A stretch of 64,000 bases of DNA from Bacteroidales bacterium 52_46 (GCA_001915385.1 MNQK01000002.1:124001-188000), one strand, 5' to 3'. Numbered from the stretch's first letter, positions 49,881-59,329 are shown. Program-made: numbers and translations. The notes: generated from the letters alone by a model not told the origin.

Positions 49881-51242
49881 ATGAAAGTCTTAAACATACA
49901 TAAATTTATCATCGCGTCACTCCTCCTGTGCCTTTGTTCGTGCAATGACTGGCTGGAGCCGGAATCGGAAGTCGACCCTGACCGCAGGGTACTCCTTGAC
50001 TCTCCCGCCGGGATAGAGGACGCCTTCACCGGCATTTACGCATCGTTGAGCCACAAAGACCTGTACGGGAGAGCCCTCACGTATTATATCCCGTCAATCC
50101 TCGCCGGGCATTACGGCATGACGGGGAAAGACATCGAGCACTGGATGAACTATCCTTACGACCGCACGTCGGCGTCGGTCAACGAATTTGCAATCATTGA
50201 CATCGACCGAATATGGAGCCGGCTCTACAATCTAATCGCCAATGCCAATTCCATCATCGGATACGCGGAATCGGCCGATGCCGGCGAAAACGACGCATTC
50301 CTGCGCCGTGCCAAAGGGGAAGCCCTCGGCCTCCGCGGGTTCATGCATTTCGAGCTGCTCCGCTATTTCGGAAAACCGCATGCCACTGACGCTGATGCAG
50401 CAGCTATTCCATATATGGACAAGATGACATCAGTCGCCGGCCGTACGCTCAGTTCAAAAGAGGTGCTGAAGCGTATTATCGAAGACCTCGAAGCGTCGGA
50501 AAGACTGACTGCCGGGGCACCTGACGGCGGACGGCTGCGTTTCGGCCACACCGCCGCGCTTGCCACACTGGCCCGTGTTTACCTTTACTGCGGGCAGCGG
50601 GCGACCGCACACGACTATGCCGTCAAGGCCATCAACGAGAAGCAGGACTATGTCGCCTGGCACGACCCGGAAGCCGCCGACGGAGACCGCCTGTTTGAGT
50701 CAGAACTGATTTTCGCGCTCAACGTAAGCAGGCTGGAGGAGTATGCGGCGGGATGGATTTTACCGGGAGGCGTAGGGCGTAAAAACACCATAATGGTGAT
50801 TACGCAGGCCGGCGAATATTACTTCGATGAAGATGACGACATACGCAAGTCGCTTTGGGTGGCTGACATCGGCTATGACCGTTATTGCAGCAAATTCGAC
50901 CTGTCGTCAGAGCGTCCGCTAATGCCTGTGATACGTCTCTCGGAAATGGCCTACATAGCCGCCGAGGGCGCGCCGACTTACGCCGAAGCCATAGAATATC
51001 TCAATATGGTAAGGACGCACCGCGGGCTGGCTCCTTTTGACGCTGACAGCGCCGCTGACTTACGGGATGAACTTCAGAAAGAGTACCAAAGGGAATTTAT
51101 CTGCGAGGGGCAATTGTGGCATTTCTATAAACGTAACTTGGTCACGAACATACCCGGCAACAGCAATTTCCGCGGGAGGTTCAATCTCTACACTTTCCCG
51201 CTGCCTGAAGACGAACTGATTTTCGGAAATGCACCAAACTGA
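49881..51242 (+). CDS. SusD/RagB-family surface lipoprotein
   Basis: A 453-residue lipoprotein (MKVLNIHKFIIASLLLCLCSC, lipobox L-C-S-C). The SusD N-terminal and RagB C-terminal regions are recognisable (DRRVLLDSPAGIEDAFTGIYASL; AKGEALGLRGFMHFELLRYFGKP; IRLSEMAYIAAEGAP; EYQREFICEGQLWHFYKR). It forms the lid over the SusC-like barrel and helps capture ligand. It starts 2 nt after the SusC stop, and the next gene starts 8 nt after its end. Confidence 0.95.
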   Translation: MKVLNIHKFIIASLLLCLCSCNDWLEPESEVDPDRRVLLDSPAGIEDAFTGIYASLSHKDLYGRALTYYIPSILAGHYGMTGKDIEHWMNYPYDRTSASVNEFAIIDIDRIWSRLYNLIANANSIIGYAESADAGENDAFLRRAKGEALGLRGFMHFELLRYFGKPHATDADAAAIPYMDKMTSVAGRTLSSKEVLKRIIEDLEASERLTAGAPDGGRLRFGHTAALATLARVYLYCGQRATAHDYAVKAINEKQDYVAWHDPEAADGDRLFESELIFALNVSRLEEYAAGWILPGGVGRKNTIMVITQAGEYYFDEDDDIRKSLWVADIGYDRYCSKFDLSSERPLMPVIRLSEMAYIAAEGAPTYAEAIEYLNMVRTHRGLAPFDADSAADLRDELQKEYQREFICEGQLWHFYKRNLVTNIPGNSNFRGRFNLYTFPLPEDELIFGNAPN

Positions 51243-51249
51243 TTTGAAT

Positions 51250-51960
51250 ATGACAGATATAACAAAAATCATACCCCCGGCACTGGCTTTTTTCATGACG
51301 CTGTTCAGCTCATGCAGTGTCACGGAAATCCCGGCATGGGATTCGGAGCGGTCGGCATACGCCCAGTTCGCCGGCGACTGCGACATTGTACACTCATTCG
51401 CCGGTAGTCCCGACGATATAACGGAAACGACAATCGACATTCCCATCACCCTCCACCTCGACCCGGCAGTCGATGGCCGGGAGATATGGGTGGAGGCGTC
51501 AGTGCTGCCGTCTGACGGGCAGACCCGCTTCGAGTACATTAAGCAGATACCCGTACCGCAGGGGGCGACATCGGCCAGTCTGCCGGTAAGGCTTTACCGC
51601 ACGCCTAATCTTGCCACGGAGAACGATGCCATAGAATTCCGAATCATAGACTCCCCGACGGTCAAGGCAGGCATACCCGACTGTCGCACCTGTCGTGTGA
51701 CGGTAACCGACCGCTTTGTAAGGCCGCAATGGTGGGGCGACGGATATGACGAGTATTACAATCCTGTCGGCGAGTGCAATGACCTTAAGCTCAGGCTATG
51801 GTTTGAGGTGTTCGGCAATTTCGACGACCCCCGCCACGGCAGCCGTGCCTGGACGGGCGCCGATGCCGTGATAGCACTCGCAATGATAAATAAAGCCTCT
51901 GTTGAAAAATACGGCAAAATGTTCCATGAGTTAACCCCGACGGATGTCCCGCTGAACTGA
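51250..51960 (+). CDS. DUF4843-type lipoprotein
   Basis: A 236-residue lipoprotein (AFFMTLFSSC, lipobox S-S-C). Its two beta domains (VDGREIWVEASVLPSDGQTRFEY...; RTCRVTVTDRFVRPQWWGDGYDEYYNPVGE) fit DUF4843, a family repeatedly found after SusC/SusD. It probably assists ligand binding or complex assembly at the surface. The start at 51250 follows the SusD stop. Its stop overlaps the next start (TGATG). Confidence 0.82.
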   Translation: MTDITKIIPPALAFFMTLFSSCSVTEIPAWDSERSAYAQFAGDCDIVHSFAGSPDDITETTIDIPITLHLDPAVDGREIWVEASVLPSDGQTRFEYIKQIPVPQGATSASLPVRLYRTPNLATENDAIEFRIIDSPTVKAGIPDCRTCRVTVTDRFVRPQWWGDGYDEYYNPVGECNDLKLRLWFEVFGNFDDPRHGSRAWTGADAVIALAMINKASVEKYGKMFHELTPTDVPLN

Positions 51961-53537
51961 TGTATCTACCGATGAAAAAATTTCCACAATTATTTTTATT
52001 CCCGCTACTGTGTCTTATCGGCGTTTTTAGCGGCTGTTCTGACAATGACTTTGTCGAATATCCGGAACTGGAGGAGCTGTCAATCAGCCTTGACCGGCAG
52101 GAATATACCTGCGCGATAGGCGACATGCTCTCCATTGTGCCCGAAGTCAGCGGGGCAATCCCCGAATCAGACCTGGCATTTTATTGGGAAGTAGGCCATG
52201 GCGAGGGCTACGGCGACCATGCCAAATTCTCAGCCATAGCCGAAACGCGCAATCTCAGCATGAAATGTGAGCTCGGGCCGTTGTTCCCCTCTCCGGCTAC
52301 CTATACCTTGCGTATCCGCGCCAAGCAGATTTCCAACGGCAGGGACTTCTATTCCAAGCATTTCAGGCTGAAAATCACCGGCAAGACCGGGTTGATGGCC
52401 ATGTACGGGCATGACGGGGTGTCAGACATAGCTTTGATACGCGACATTACCGACAGCGGCGGTGAAGTGCTCGGACATTTCTATTCCGATGCCAACGGCG
52501 GCAGGAAAATCCCGGGCACAGGCAGGTTCCTGACCCAGTTGCAGGGAGGCGAGGTATCGTTTGCCAACTATCACTCAATCATTGCTGTCACCGACCGTTG
52601 CGGCATCGGAGCCGATTATCTGACAATGGCTGAAATCCCCGGAGGGTGGAACGGCCTACTGTTTAAAGGCGGGTTTAACCGCGGGGAGCCACAAAACATC
52701 GTGTACTCTTCGCCGAACCCCATGGAGCAGTACCAAGAGGTCTATATAATAGACGGCGGCGAGATTTACGGGCGGCAGAACAGCCAGTTCGTGCTTCGCC
52801 CGGCAATCGGCACCTCCTCCAACGCCTATATAAATTTCTACGACCTTGCGCCATACGCTTACACCTCACGCGAGAGCAAATACCATGTCTGGCTTTTCGA
52901 CAAAAAGAGCAAAGCGTTTGTGGGCGTGACAAATACGATTGCCGTGTTCATGAACGGTGCCGCACATGCCGGTTCGGTAATGAAAGTATTCGCCCCGGGC
53001 GGTGCCTTCAACCCGTTGCGCATGCGGTCTGACCTGGTATTTATGGCCGGAGGAGGCGAGCCCGGGCATCTGCTTGCAGTAATGCGGCGGGACAATGGCG
53101 GACTGTTCATAGCCGAGCTGAACACTGCGCCGGCCGACCCGGCAGGGACGGCGCAGGCTGTTTACGAGCTCGACACAACGGGACTTGACGAAATCCTCGG
53201 ATATGATTTCTCTTCACATTCACCGTCACGCGAATGCTGTTATCTTTATACACGTAAATCCGTATACCGCCTTTACCTTGACGGGAAAGGCACTGCCGTA
53301 GTCCCGAGGCCTATTACATGGCCCGAAGGTGCGGTACCGGCAGGCAGCAGGGAGATAACGCTCATGAAGACTATCCACTATGACGGCATGAATATAATGG
53401 TAATCGCCCGGTGGGATGGAACTGAAGGGGAAGTGTCATGTTACAGCATAGATGAAAGCACGGGCAATGCTGCGGCGCTGCTGTCGTCCTACACTCTGCC
53501 CGGGAAAATAGAGGCTGTCCATATCAAACACATATAG
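51960..53537 (+). CDS. PKD-like family lipoprotein
   Basis: A 525-residue lipoprotein (LLCLIGVFSGCSDNDF, lipobox F-S-G-C). An N-terminal PKD-like beta-sandwich (DRQEYTCAIGDMLSIVPEVSG, about 40-140) is followed by a large beta-propeller-like region. The family accompanies SusC/SusD/DUF4843 clusters and is taken to bind ligand; biochemistry is not known. Start at 51960 overlaps the DUF4843 stop as TGATG; a second ATG is at 51972. No glycoside hydrolase or peptidase is in this operon. Confidence 0.82.
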   Translation: MYLPMKKFPQLFLFPLLCLIGVFSGCSDNDFVEYPELEELSISLDRQEYTCAIGDMLSIVPEVSGAIPESDLAFYWEVGHGEGYGDHAKFSAIAETRNLSMKCELGPLFPSPATYTLRIRAKQISNGRDFYSKHFRLKITGKTGLMAMYGHDGVSDIALIRDITDSGGEVLGHFYSDANGGRKIPGTGRFLTQLQGGEVSFANYHSIIAVTDRCGIGADYLTMAEIPGGWNGLLFKGGFNRGEPQNIVYSSPNPMEQYQEVYIIDGGEIYGRQNSQFVLRPAIGTSSNAYINFYDLAPYAYTSRESKYHVWLFDKKSKAFVGVTNTIAVFMNGAAHAGSVMKVFAPGGAFNPLRMRSDLVFMAGGGEPGHLLAVMRRDNGGLFIAELNTAPADPAGTAQAVYELDTTGLDEILGYDFSSHSPSRECCYLYTRKSVYRLYLDGKGTAVVPRPITWPEGAVPAGSREITLMKTIHYDGMNIMVIARWDGTEGEVSCYSIDESTGNAAALLSSYTLPGKIEAVHIKHI

Positions 53538-53539
53538 GA

Positions 53540-53605
53540 GGTTATAAATACTGTTGCCGGCAGTCAAATCATGCGATTTGACTGCCGGCAACAGTATTTA
53601 TAACC
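53540..53605. terminator. Perfect 31-bp hairpin between converging operons
   Basis: Two exactly complementary 31-nt arms (53540-53570 and 53575-53605, beginning GGTTATAAATACTG) around a 4-nt loop ATGC. It separates the PKD-like operon (+) from hemD (-) and likely works in both directions; U-tracts are short. Confidence 0.8.
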
Positions 53606-53633
53606 TGAGGCGGTGTTATGCGCCGTGGTGTCG

Positions 53634-54377
53634 TCAGCCGGCTTCCTGCTCGGAGAGGTACATGTCGAGGGCTGCGGTCACGGAGGGTGCCTTTACTGTG
53701 GGAGCCTCCATGTCGAGACGGAAGCCGGCATCCTTGATTGCCTTGGCTGTGGCACCGCCGAAGCATCCTATCTTGATGTCACCCTGGTCGAAGCCGGGGA
53801 AATTCTTCTGCAACGACGCTATGCCCGAGGGGCTGAAGAAGAGCAGCATGTCGTAGTCGAAAGGCTCGTCGGCCGTGAAGTCGTTGCTGACAGTGCGGTA
53901 CATCACCGCCTTGGTGTAGTCGATTTTGTTGTCGAGGATACCGGTGTCGTCCTTATGCACGTCGGAGATGGCATAGAGGAATTTCTCCTTTGAGTGCTTG
54001 GTGAGGAACGGGAGCAAATCGTCCAGTTTGCCTGTGGAGGCATGGAAGATTTTGCGCTTGCGATACTGGATATATTTCTGAAGATAGAGAGCGATGGCTT
54101 CGGTAGTGCAGAAATATTTCATAGTGTCAGGAATGGTGATGCGCATTTCCTCGCAAAGGCGGAAGAAATGGTCAATGGCCGTACGCGCCGTGAATATCAC
54201 CGCTGTAAAGTCCTGGATATTGATTTTTTGCTGACGAAACTCCTTTGAAGAAAGGCCCTCGACTTTGATGAACGGACGAAATACCACTTCTACATGATGA
54301 CGTTGAGCAATGTCGAAATAAGGAGATTTATCGGACGTCGGTTTAGGCTGAGATACTAAAATCTTTTTTATTTTCAC
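53634..54377 (-). CDS. hemD: Uroporphyrinogen-III synthase
   Basis: A 247-residue enzyme of tetrapyrrole synthesis. It matches the Bacteroidetes HemD pattern: KIKKILVSQPKPTSDKSPYFDIA, DFTAVIFTARTAIDHFFR, KYFCTTEAIALYLQKYIQYRKRKIF, LLFFSPSGIASLQKNFPGF, IGCFGGATAKAIKDAG. It starts at GTG 54377, supported by a 4-bp overlap with the upstream stop (GTGA) and by family conservation; longer in-frame starts do not fit the family. Confidence 0.9.
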   Translation of the reverse strand: MKIKKILVSQPKPTSDKSPYFDIAQRHHVEVVFRPFIKVEGLSSKEFRQQKINIQDFTAVIFTARTAIDHFFRLCEEMRITIPDTMKYFCTTEAIALYLQKYIQYRKRKIFHASTGKLDDLLPFLTKHSKEKFLYAISDVHKDDTGILDNKIDYTKAVMYRTVSNDFTADEPFDYDMLLFFSPSGIASLQKNFPGFDQGDIKIGCFGGATAKAIKDAGFRLDMEAPTVKAPSVTAALDMYLSEQEAG

Positions 54378-55171
54378 GCTGTAAATTCTAAATAACGCAG
54401 AACGGATAGGGATAATCTGCGTAAAATTAATAGGGGTGTTATTTCTAAGGCGCAAAGGTACAAAATAAAATAAAGCAACGAGCCAAAATTGGTATAAAAA
54501 ATTCTAAATCCCTTGCAAATAAATAAAATCCGTGTCAAAATGTAACATCCTGCCGCCAAAGTGAGCATAATATCGGTGAGTCCGGTATAGAACAGCGACA
54601 GCAGTGCGGGCACAATGAGGAGCAGCGACAGCAACACCTGCGAGGCATTGAATCCTGTCTTCCACTGGCGGGTAGCGTCGCGGTCGGCGAATGCGTAGCC
54701 TACCGTGCGGTAAACGACAAGCTGCCAGAGATAAAATCCCAGGGCGACCAGCGAGAGCACCATAGTCATTGACAGGGCGCCGGAGTTTTCGCGGACTATG
54801 CCGGCCGACACGGCGGCCGAAAACATCAGTATGCCCTCGCTCAGGCACAGCAGCACGATTATGATGCACAGGGTGCGCGTCTCATTGGCCGTGCGGTTGT
54901 CGAAAGCATTGGCACGCTGCCTTATGCCGACGAGGTTCTGCCTGAAATTCTTGAAAAGCTGGCGGCAATGGTTGATGTTGAGCGCTATGATTACGAGCAT
55001 GGCGACGATGATGGTCGAGAGCCATGAGTTCTCGCCATAACCGACAGGCCGCGGCGTCCCCTCGAGTCCCAGCATATAGCTTGATGCAGGCGTCGACGGC
55101 GTCAAGGCTCTTTCCGCGCGTGAAAACGGAGCGTCGGCCTCGGTACTATGTCGTAAAAATTCGTTTTCCAA
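54374..55171 (-). CDS. DUF4271 membrane protein
   Basis: A 265-residue protein with about five to six membrane helices (SWLSTIIVAMLVIIALNINH; TLCIIIVLLCLSEGILMFSA; ...). DUF4271 proteins typically precede hemD in Bacteroidales. Function unknown; translational coupling with hemD (4-bp overlap) suggests a shared need. The N-terminal 45 residues are polar, probably cytoplasmic or periplasmic. Confidence 0.85.
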   Translation of the reverse strand: MENEFLRHSTEADAPFSRAERALTPSTPASSYMLGLEGTPRPVGYGENSWLSTIIVAMLVIIALNINHCRQLFKNFRQNLVGIRQRANAFDNRTANETRTLCIIIVLLCLSEGILMFSAAVSAGIVRENSGALSMTMVLSLVALGFYLWQLVVYRTVGYAFADRDATRQWKTGFNASQVLLSLLLIVPALLSLFYTGLTDIMLTLAAGCYILTRILFICKGFRIFYTNFGSLLYFILYLCALEITPLLILRRLSLSVLRYLEFTA

Positions 55172-55181
55172 TTGAAAGGAT

Positions 55182-55202
55182 TAATATTAAAATTTAATAT
55201 TA
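55182..55202. promoter_or_regulatory. AT-rich perfect palindrome before the DUF4271 gene
   Basis: TAATATTAAA-A-TTTAATATTA, 10-bp arms, ends 11 nt upstream of the ATG and directly beside a GTAGGGACGC repeat. It could be an operator or simply part of the repeat flank. Confidence 0.35.
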
Positions 55203-55204
55203 TC

Positions 55205-55286
55205 TTGTAGGGACGCACGGTCTGTGCGTCCGGAAAGCGCATTGGTTGTCAGCTAATTTTCGGACGCACAGACCGTGCGTCCCTAC
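55205..55286. repeat. GTAGGGACGCAC palindromic repeat, copy 4
   Basis: Two perfectly complementary 26-bp arms (55207-55232 and 55261-55286, starting GTAGGGACGCACGG) with a 28-bp spacer; each arm also contains its own shorter inverted core GGACGCAC/GTGCGTCC. It lies between the LOG-family gene and the DUF4271 gene. Confidence 0.8.
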
Positions 55287-55321
55287 TTAGTTTGCCGAAA
55301 ATTCGCAGTTTTGTACCGGTA

Positions 55322-55921
55322 TCAGCGCCTTATGTCGAGCTTCTGCGAGAACTCGCGTATCTCCACCGGCTTGACTATGCGTGACACGGCATCGTCGACC
55401 GAATCGGTCACGTACCACAGCCGGCGGTGGTCGTCGTTCATGAAGTGCTCGGCTATGGAGCGGTCGAGCATGCCTATGAGCGGGTCATAGTAACCGTCGA
55501 CATTGAGTATCACGACATGGCCCTGATACAGTCCGAGCTGGCGCCATGTGATGATTTCAAGCAGCTCCTCGAATGTGCCGCAGCCGCCGGGTAGAGCCAC
55601 CGCCGCACGTGAGAGCGATGCCATGGTGCGCTTGCGCTCGTGCATCGACCCTACGGTTATCATCTCGGAGAGTGCGGGGTGATTCCAGCCGCGCTCCACC
55701 ATAAATCCGGGAAGCACGCCTATGGCACGGCCTCCCGCATCGAGGGCGCCTGTAATCGCCGCAGCCATCAGCCCCTCGCGCCCTCCGCCCGACACCAAAT
55801 CCATGCCGGCACGGGCTATTGCCTGTCCGAGGGCGTATGCGGCCTCCTTATATTTCCTTGCCACAAGCGGCGACGAGGCACCGTAGACGGTCACCGCTTC
55901 TCTCTTTTCACACTCAGTCAT
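55322..55921 (-). CDS. LOG-family (TIGR00730) Rossmann-fold protein
   Basis: A 199-residue protein with the LOG signatures GGGREGLMAA (about residues 41-50) and PGGCGTFEELLEI (about 110-122). Relatives hydrolyse nucleoside 5'-monophosphates, including cytokinin precursors in plants and some bacteria; the bacterial substrate here is unknown. ATGA overlap with the upstream Na/Pi transporter gene shows translational coupling. Confidence 0.9.
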   Translation of the reverse strand: MTECEKREAVTVYGASSPLVARKYKEAAYALGQAIARAGMDLVSGGGREGLMAAAITGALDAGGRAIGVLPGFMVERGWNHPALSEMITVGSMHERKRTMASLSRAAVALPGGCGTFEELLEIITWRQLGLYQGHVVILNVDGYYDPLIGMLDRSIAEHFMNDDHRRLWYVTDSVDDAVSRIVKPVEIREFSQKLDIRR

Positions 55922-57750
55922 CTCTTGACACGTTGAAATTCATCCTTGACGGCGTCTACGACATTGATGATGTAGTCGCCGGTCTTCTCAAGCGTCGATA
56001 CTATATCCATATAATAGATACCGGCCTGGTATTCATAGTGATGCTCCTTGATATTCTCGATATTCGCAGCGCGCAGCGTGTTGCGCATGTTATTGATTTC
56101 GCGCTCGCGGTTGTACGACGAGATGATGTCTTCGCTGCTGTTGTTTTCCAAGTCACGGAGCAGGAGCAGCATATTGTCCATAGCTTTCTGCACATAGTCG
56201 AACATCACGTCGATATTATGGTAGATCTCCTCGTTGAAATGCACGTTGCCCTGCTGTTTGCGCAGCAATATCTTGCCTACGCCCGAGCAGCAGTCGGCGA
56301 TGCTTTCAATCTCCGATACGATGGCGAGCATGGCCGACACGTGGCGCTTGCCCTCGTTGGAGAGGCGTCCTTCGGCGCATCGGTTGAGATAGTTGGCAAT
56401 CTCAATCTCCATGCGGTCCGAGATGTCCTCATATTTCTCCAGACGCGAAGAGCGTTTGTTGAAATCCTCGGAATTTCCTTTCGTATGGACAAGCTCACGC
56501 GCCATCGACAACATACGGTTGACCCTGTCGGCGAATACCGCAATCTCCTTCTCGGCCTGGGTGATGTTGAGCTCGGAAGCCGAAAGCATGCCCGACGATA
56601 TGAATTTGAGCTGGAACTCATCGTCGCCCTTGCGTTTGGCCGGAACGATCCATTCCACAATCTTGACATAGACTTTTGTAAGCCATATCATTATGGAGAG
56701 GTTGATAAGATTGAACAGCGTATGGAATATCGAAAGTCCGAACGACACCGATATCTGCAGCGTCATGATTGTGGTGAGGTGATGCGTGATGAGCGGATCG
56801 GTAGCCGGCAGCTCGGCCTGCATCACGCTGGCATAAAGCGCGGGATCCGACGCTTCGAGTCCCGAGACATAGCTGTACAGTTGCGACGGGTCGCCCTGTC
56901 CTATCTCCTGCGTGACCCACTGCGTCAGGTCGACGAACGGGAAGAATATCGCCAGGGTCCATACTGTTCCCAACAGGTTGAACAGCAGGTGACCCATTGC
57001 CGTACGCTTGGCGGCCACATTACCGCTTAGCGACGCCAGCAACGGGGTGATTGTCGTACCGATATTCGAGCCGAGCACAAGCGCGCAGGCGAGGTCGAAA
57101 GTAATCCATCCCTTGCTGCACATTATAAGGGTGATTGCGAACGTTGCCGCCGACGACTGGATTATCATCGTCACTATGATACCTACGAGGCAGAATATCA
57201 GCACCGAACCGAAGCCCATCGAGGTATAGCGCTGCAGGAACTCGAACATCTCGGGATTCTGCTGCAAATCGGGCACATACTTGCTGATGAGCGACAGGCC
57301 CATGAACAGGAATGCGAAACCGATGCCGAACTCACCTATCGACTTGGTGCGGCTTTTTTTGGAAAAAAGCAACGGCACCGACACGCCAATCAATGGCAGT
57401 GCGAATGCCGCTATATCCACTTTAAAACCGAACAATGCTATGACCCATGCCGTGAATGTAGTACCTACATTGGCACCCATTATCACAGCCATCGACTGCG
57501 ACAATGTCATCAATCCGGCATTTACAAAACTCACCACCATGACCGTAGAGGCTGAAGAACTCTGAATCAAGGCGGTGATAAAAAATCCTGTTAAAGTACC
57601 GGTAGCACGATTGCGGGTCATTGCTCCGAGTATGTTACGGAGACGGTCGCCCGCTGCTTTCTGGAGGCCTTCGCTCATCACTTTCATTCCGTAAAGGAAC
57701 AAACCGACAGCTCCTATAAGGCACAATAGGTCAAGTAAACCGTAATTCAT
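55918..57750 (-). CDS. Na+/phosphate cotransporter family protein with PhoU-like tail
   Basis: A 610-residue membrane protein. The N-terminal half has about 8-9 helices with the duplicated NptA/PhoU-associated motif (GLFLYGMKVMSEGLQKAAG; FITALIQSSSASTVMVVSFVN; VTMIIQSSAATFAITLIM). The C-terminal 200 residues are helical and PhoU-like (MLSMARELVHTKGNSEDFNK; ISDRMEIEIANYLNRC). It probably moves phosphate with sodium. It has a clear promoter and is followed in an overlapping manner by the LOG-family gene. Confidence 0.9.
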   Translation of the reverse strand: MNYGLLDLLCLIGAVGLFLYGMKVMSEGLQKAAGDRLRNILGAMTRNRATGTLTGFFITALIQSSSASTVMVVSFVNAGLMTLSQSMAVIMGANVGTTFTAWVIALFGFKVDIAAFALPLIGVSVPLLFSKKSRTKSIGEFGIGFAFLFMGLSLISKYVPDLQQNPEMFEFLQRYTSMGFGSVLIFCLVGIIVTMIIQSSAATFAITLIMCSKGWITFDLACALVLGSNIGTTITPLLASLSGNVAAKRTAMGHLLFNLLGTVWTLAIFFPFVDLTQWVTQEIGQGDPSQLYSYVSGLEASDPALYASVMQAELPATDPLITHHLTTIMTLQISVSFGLSIFHTLFNLINLSIMIWLTKVYVKIVEWIVPAKRKGDDEFQLKFISSGMLSASELNITQAEKEIAVFADRVNRMLSMARELVHTKGNSEDFNKRSSRLEKYEDISDRMEIEIANYLNRCAEGRLSNEGKRHVSAMLAIVSEIESIADCCSGVGKILLRKQQGNVHFNEEIYHNIDVMFDYVQKAMDNMLLLLRDLENNSSEDIISSYNREREINNMRNTLRAANIENIKEHHYEYQAGIYYMDIVSTLEKTGDYIINVVDAVKDEFQRVKR

Positions 57751-57773
57751 TTAGTAGTCTATTTAATCTACCG

Positions 57774-57804
57774 CAAAGATAGTGAAATAATGTTTCACTC
57801 CAAA
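57774..57804 (-). promoter_or_regulatory. Promoter of the Na/Pi transporter and LOG genes
   Basis: -33 TTTG (57801-57804), exactly 19 bp, -7 TATCTTTG (57774-57781), minus strand. Start near 57768, 18 nt before the ATG. Confidence 0.75.
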
Positions 57805-57845
57805 ATATTGCATGCAATTTGCATATATTTGCTATCGGTAAGACG

Positions 57846-57881
57846 AGTCAGACATGTCGGACCGGTCGGACACGTCTGACT
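57846..57881. repeat. GTCAGAC/GTCTGAC palindromic repeat, copy 3
   Basis: AGTCAGAC (57846) to GTCTGACT (57881) with central GTCGGACCGGTCGGAC. It lies beyond the 3' end of the U32 gene. Related to 19383-19426 and to the block inside the EnvC-like gene. Confidence 0.6.
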
Positions 57882-57894
57882 TGGATACTATCCG

Positions 57895-59136
57895 CTACGG
57901 GTTCACCTTCCACAGGTAGAGGCGGTCGGACTGGCGCACTTTGGCGGGGACCGGTATGGAGAAGTCGTCGCCTTTTACTACGGTATCGACGGGGCCGGAG
58001 TCAAGACGCATTTCGTCAAGCTCAAGCTCGATTACTCCGGTGGTGGGGCCGATAATCAGTATTGTGTCGCCCCGGTGAAGCTCGCCCGTCTCTACATGGA
58101 ATTCTGCCACACCCAGACGCGCGAAATAGCGTGTCGCCTTTGCCACATATACCTTGGTACGCGTGGCCGACGAGCCGTATTTTCCCGACCATTCACCCAA
58201 CCGCTGCCCGAGATAGTAGCCATCCCAGAAATCGCGGTTGAAGATGCGGCGCAGACGCTCGTCCCATCCGTCGACCTTCTCGCGGGAGTACGTGCCGTCG
58301 ACAATGGAGGCGATAGCCTCGTTGTAGCAGCTTACGGCGGTGGCAACATACTCGGGGCCGCGGGCGCGTCCCTCGATTTTGAACACCCTGACACCGGCAT
58401 CGATCATGCGGTCGAGGAAATGGATTGTCTTCAGATCTTTCGGCGACATTATGCGCTCGTTGTCGATGGCGAGTTGGTCGCCGGTCTCGCGGTCGGTGAC
58501 GGTATACGTGCGGCGGCATATCTGTGTGCACCCTCCGCGGTTGGCGCTCGAATTCATCTGGTGCAGGCTCAGATAGCATTTGCCCGACACGGCCATGCAC
58601 AGCGCGCCGTGGCAGAACATCTCGATACGTACCAATTCGCCGTGCGGACCGCGTATCCCCTCGTCGACTATGGCGCGGTGTATGGCGCTGACCTGGTCGA
58701 GATTGAGTTCGCGTGCGAGCACAACGACGTCGGCCCACTGCGAGTAAAATCTGACGGCCTCGATATTGGTGATGTTGCACTGCGTGGAGATGTGCACCTC
58801 AACCCCCTCGCTGCGGGCAATCATTATCGCGGCGATGTCGGAGGCTATGACGGCCGAGATGCCGCTTTCACGCACGGCACGGCATATCTCGCGGCACTTC
58901 TCCAGCTCGTTGTCATAGATTACGGTGTTGACGGTAAGATAGGTCTTGACACCCGCGGCATTGCACGTGGCGGCGATGTCGCGCAGGTCGTCGAGCGTGA
59001 AATTGGCCGACGAACGCGCACGCATGTTCAGACCCTCCACCCCGAAATATATCGCGTCGGCACCGGCATTGATTGCGGCATGCAGCGACTCGAAGCTGCC
59101 CACCGGCGCCATTATCTCAAAATCTTTTCTATTCAT
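57895..59136 (-). CDS. U32 family peptidase
   Basis: A 413-residue protein of the U32 (YdcP/RlhA-like) family. The signature region EMFCHGALCMAVSGKCYLS is intact, with conserved cysteines GGCTQICRRTY; the opening FEIMAPVGSFESLHAAINAGADAIYFGV is typical. Some relatives act as collagenases, others in RNA hydroxylation (RlhA). The start at 59136 is preferred; an in-frame extension of 58 codons runs through a palindromic repeat and is not supported. Its transcript likely starts near 59324. Confidence 0.92.
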   Translation of the reverse strand: MNRKDFEIMAPVGSFESLHAAINAGADAIYFGVEGLNMRARSSANFTLDDLRDIAATCNAAGVKTYLTVNTVIYDNELEKCREICRAVRESGISAVIASDIAAIMIARSEGVEVHISTQCNITNIEAVRFYSQWADVVVLARELNLDQVSAIHRAIVDEGIRGPHGELVRIEMFCHGALCMAVSGKCYLSLHQMNSSANRGGCTQICRRTYTVTDRETGDQLAIDNERIMSPKDLKTIHFLDRMIDAGVRVFKIEGRARGPEYVATAVSCYNEAIASIVDGTYSREKVDGWDERLRRIFNRDFWDGYYLGQRLGEWSGKYGSSATRTKVYVAKATRYFARLGVAEFHVETGELHRGDTILIIGPTTGVIELELDEMRLDSGPVDTVVKGDDFSIPVPAKVRQSDRLYLWKVNP

Positions 59137-59200
59137 ACACATTATTTTTATATGCCGAAAGACTATATTTCCGCGTGACAATGTTGCGAAATCCTGTTTT

Positions 59201-59277
59201 CCGCGGTTAAAAACCGCGGCTACTATGCTCACCGATTTGATAACCGGCATGGTAGTGGCCGCGGTTTTTAACCGCGG
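59201..59277. repeat. CCGCGGTT double-hairpin repeat, copy 3
   Basis: Arms 59201-59225 and 59253-59277 are complementary except one base and enclose a 27-bp spacer. Each arm is a mini-hairpin CCGCGGTT-AAA-AACCGCGG followed by CTACTA. The spacer (CGATTTGATAACCGGCATGG) matches copy 1 at 31131-31204. It lies in the 5' leader of the U32 transcript. Confidence 0.8.
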
Positions 59278-59329
59278 TTCAGAATGACACAATCTCACAT
59301 TATAATTCAATTGTCACGCCATCCGAATG

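Noticed and set aside
59137..59310. N-terminal extension of the U32 peptidase through the palindromic repeat
   Set aside because: The extra 58 codons are repeat-derived and the family start lies at 59136.
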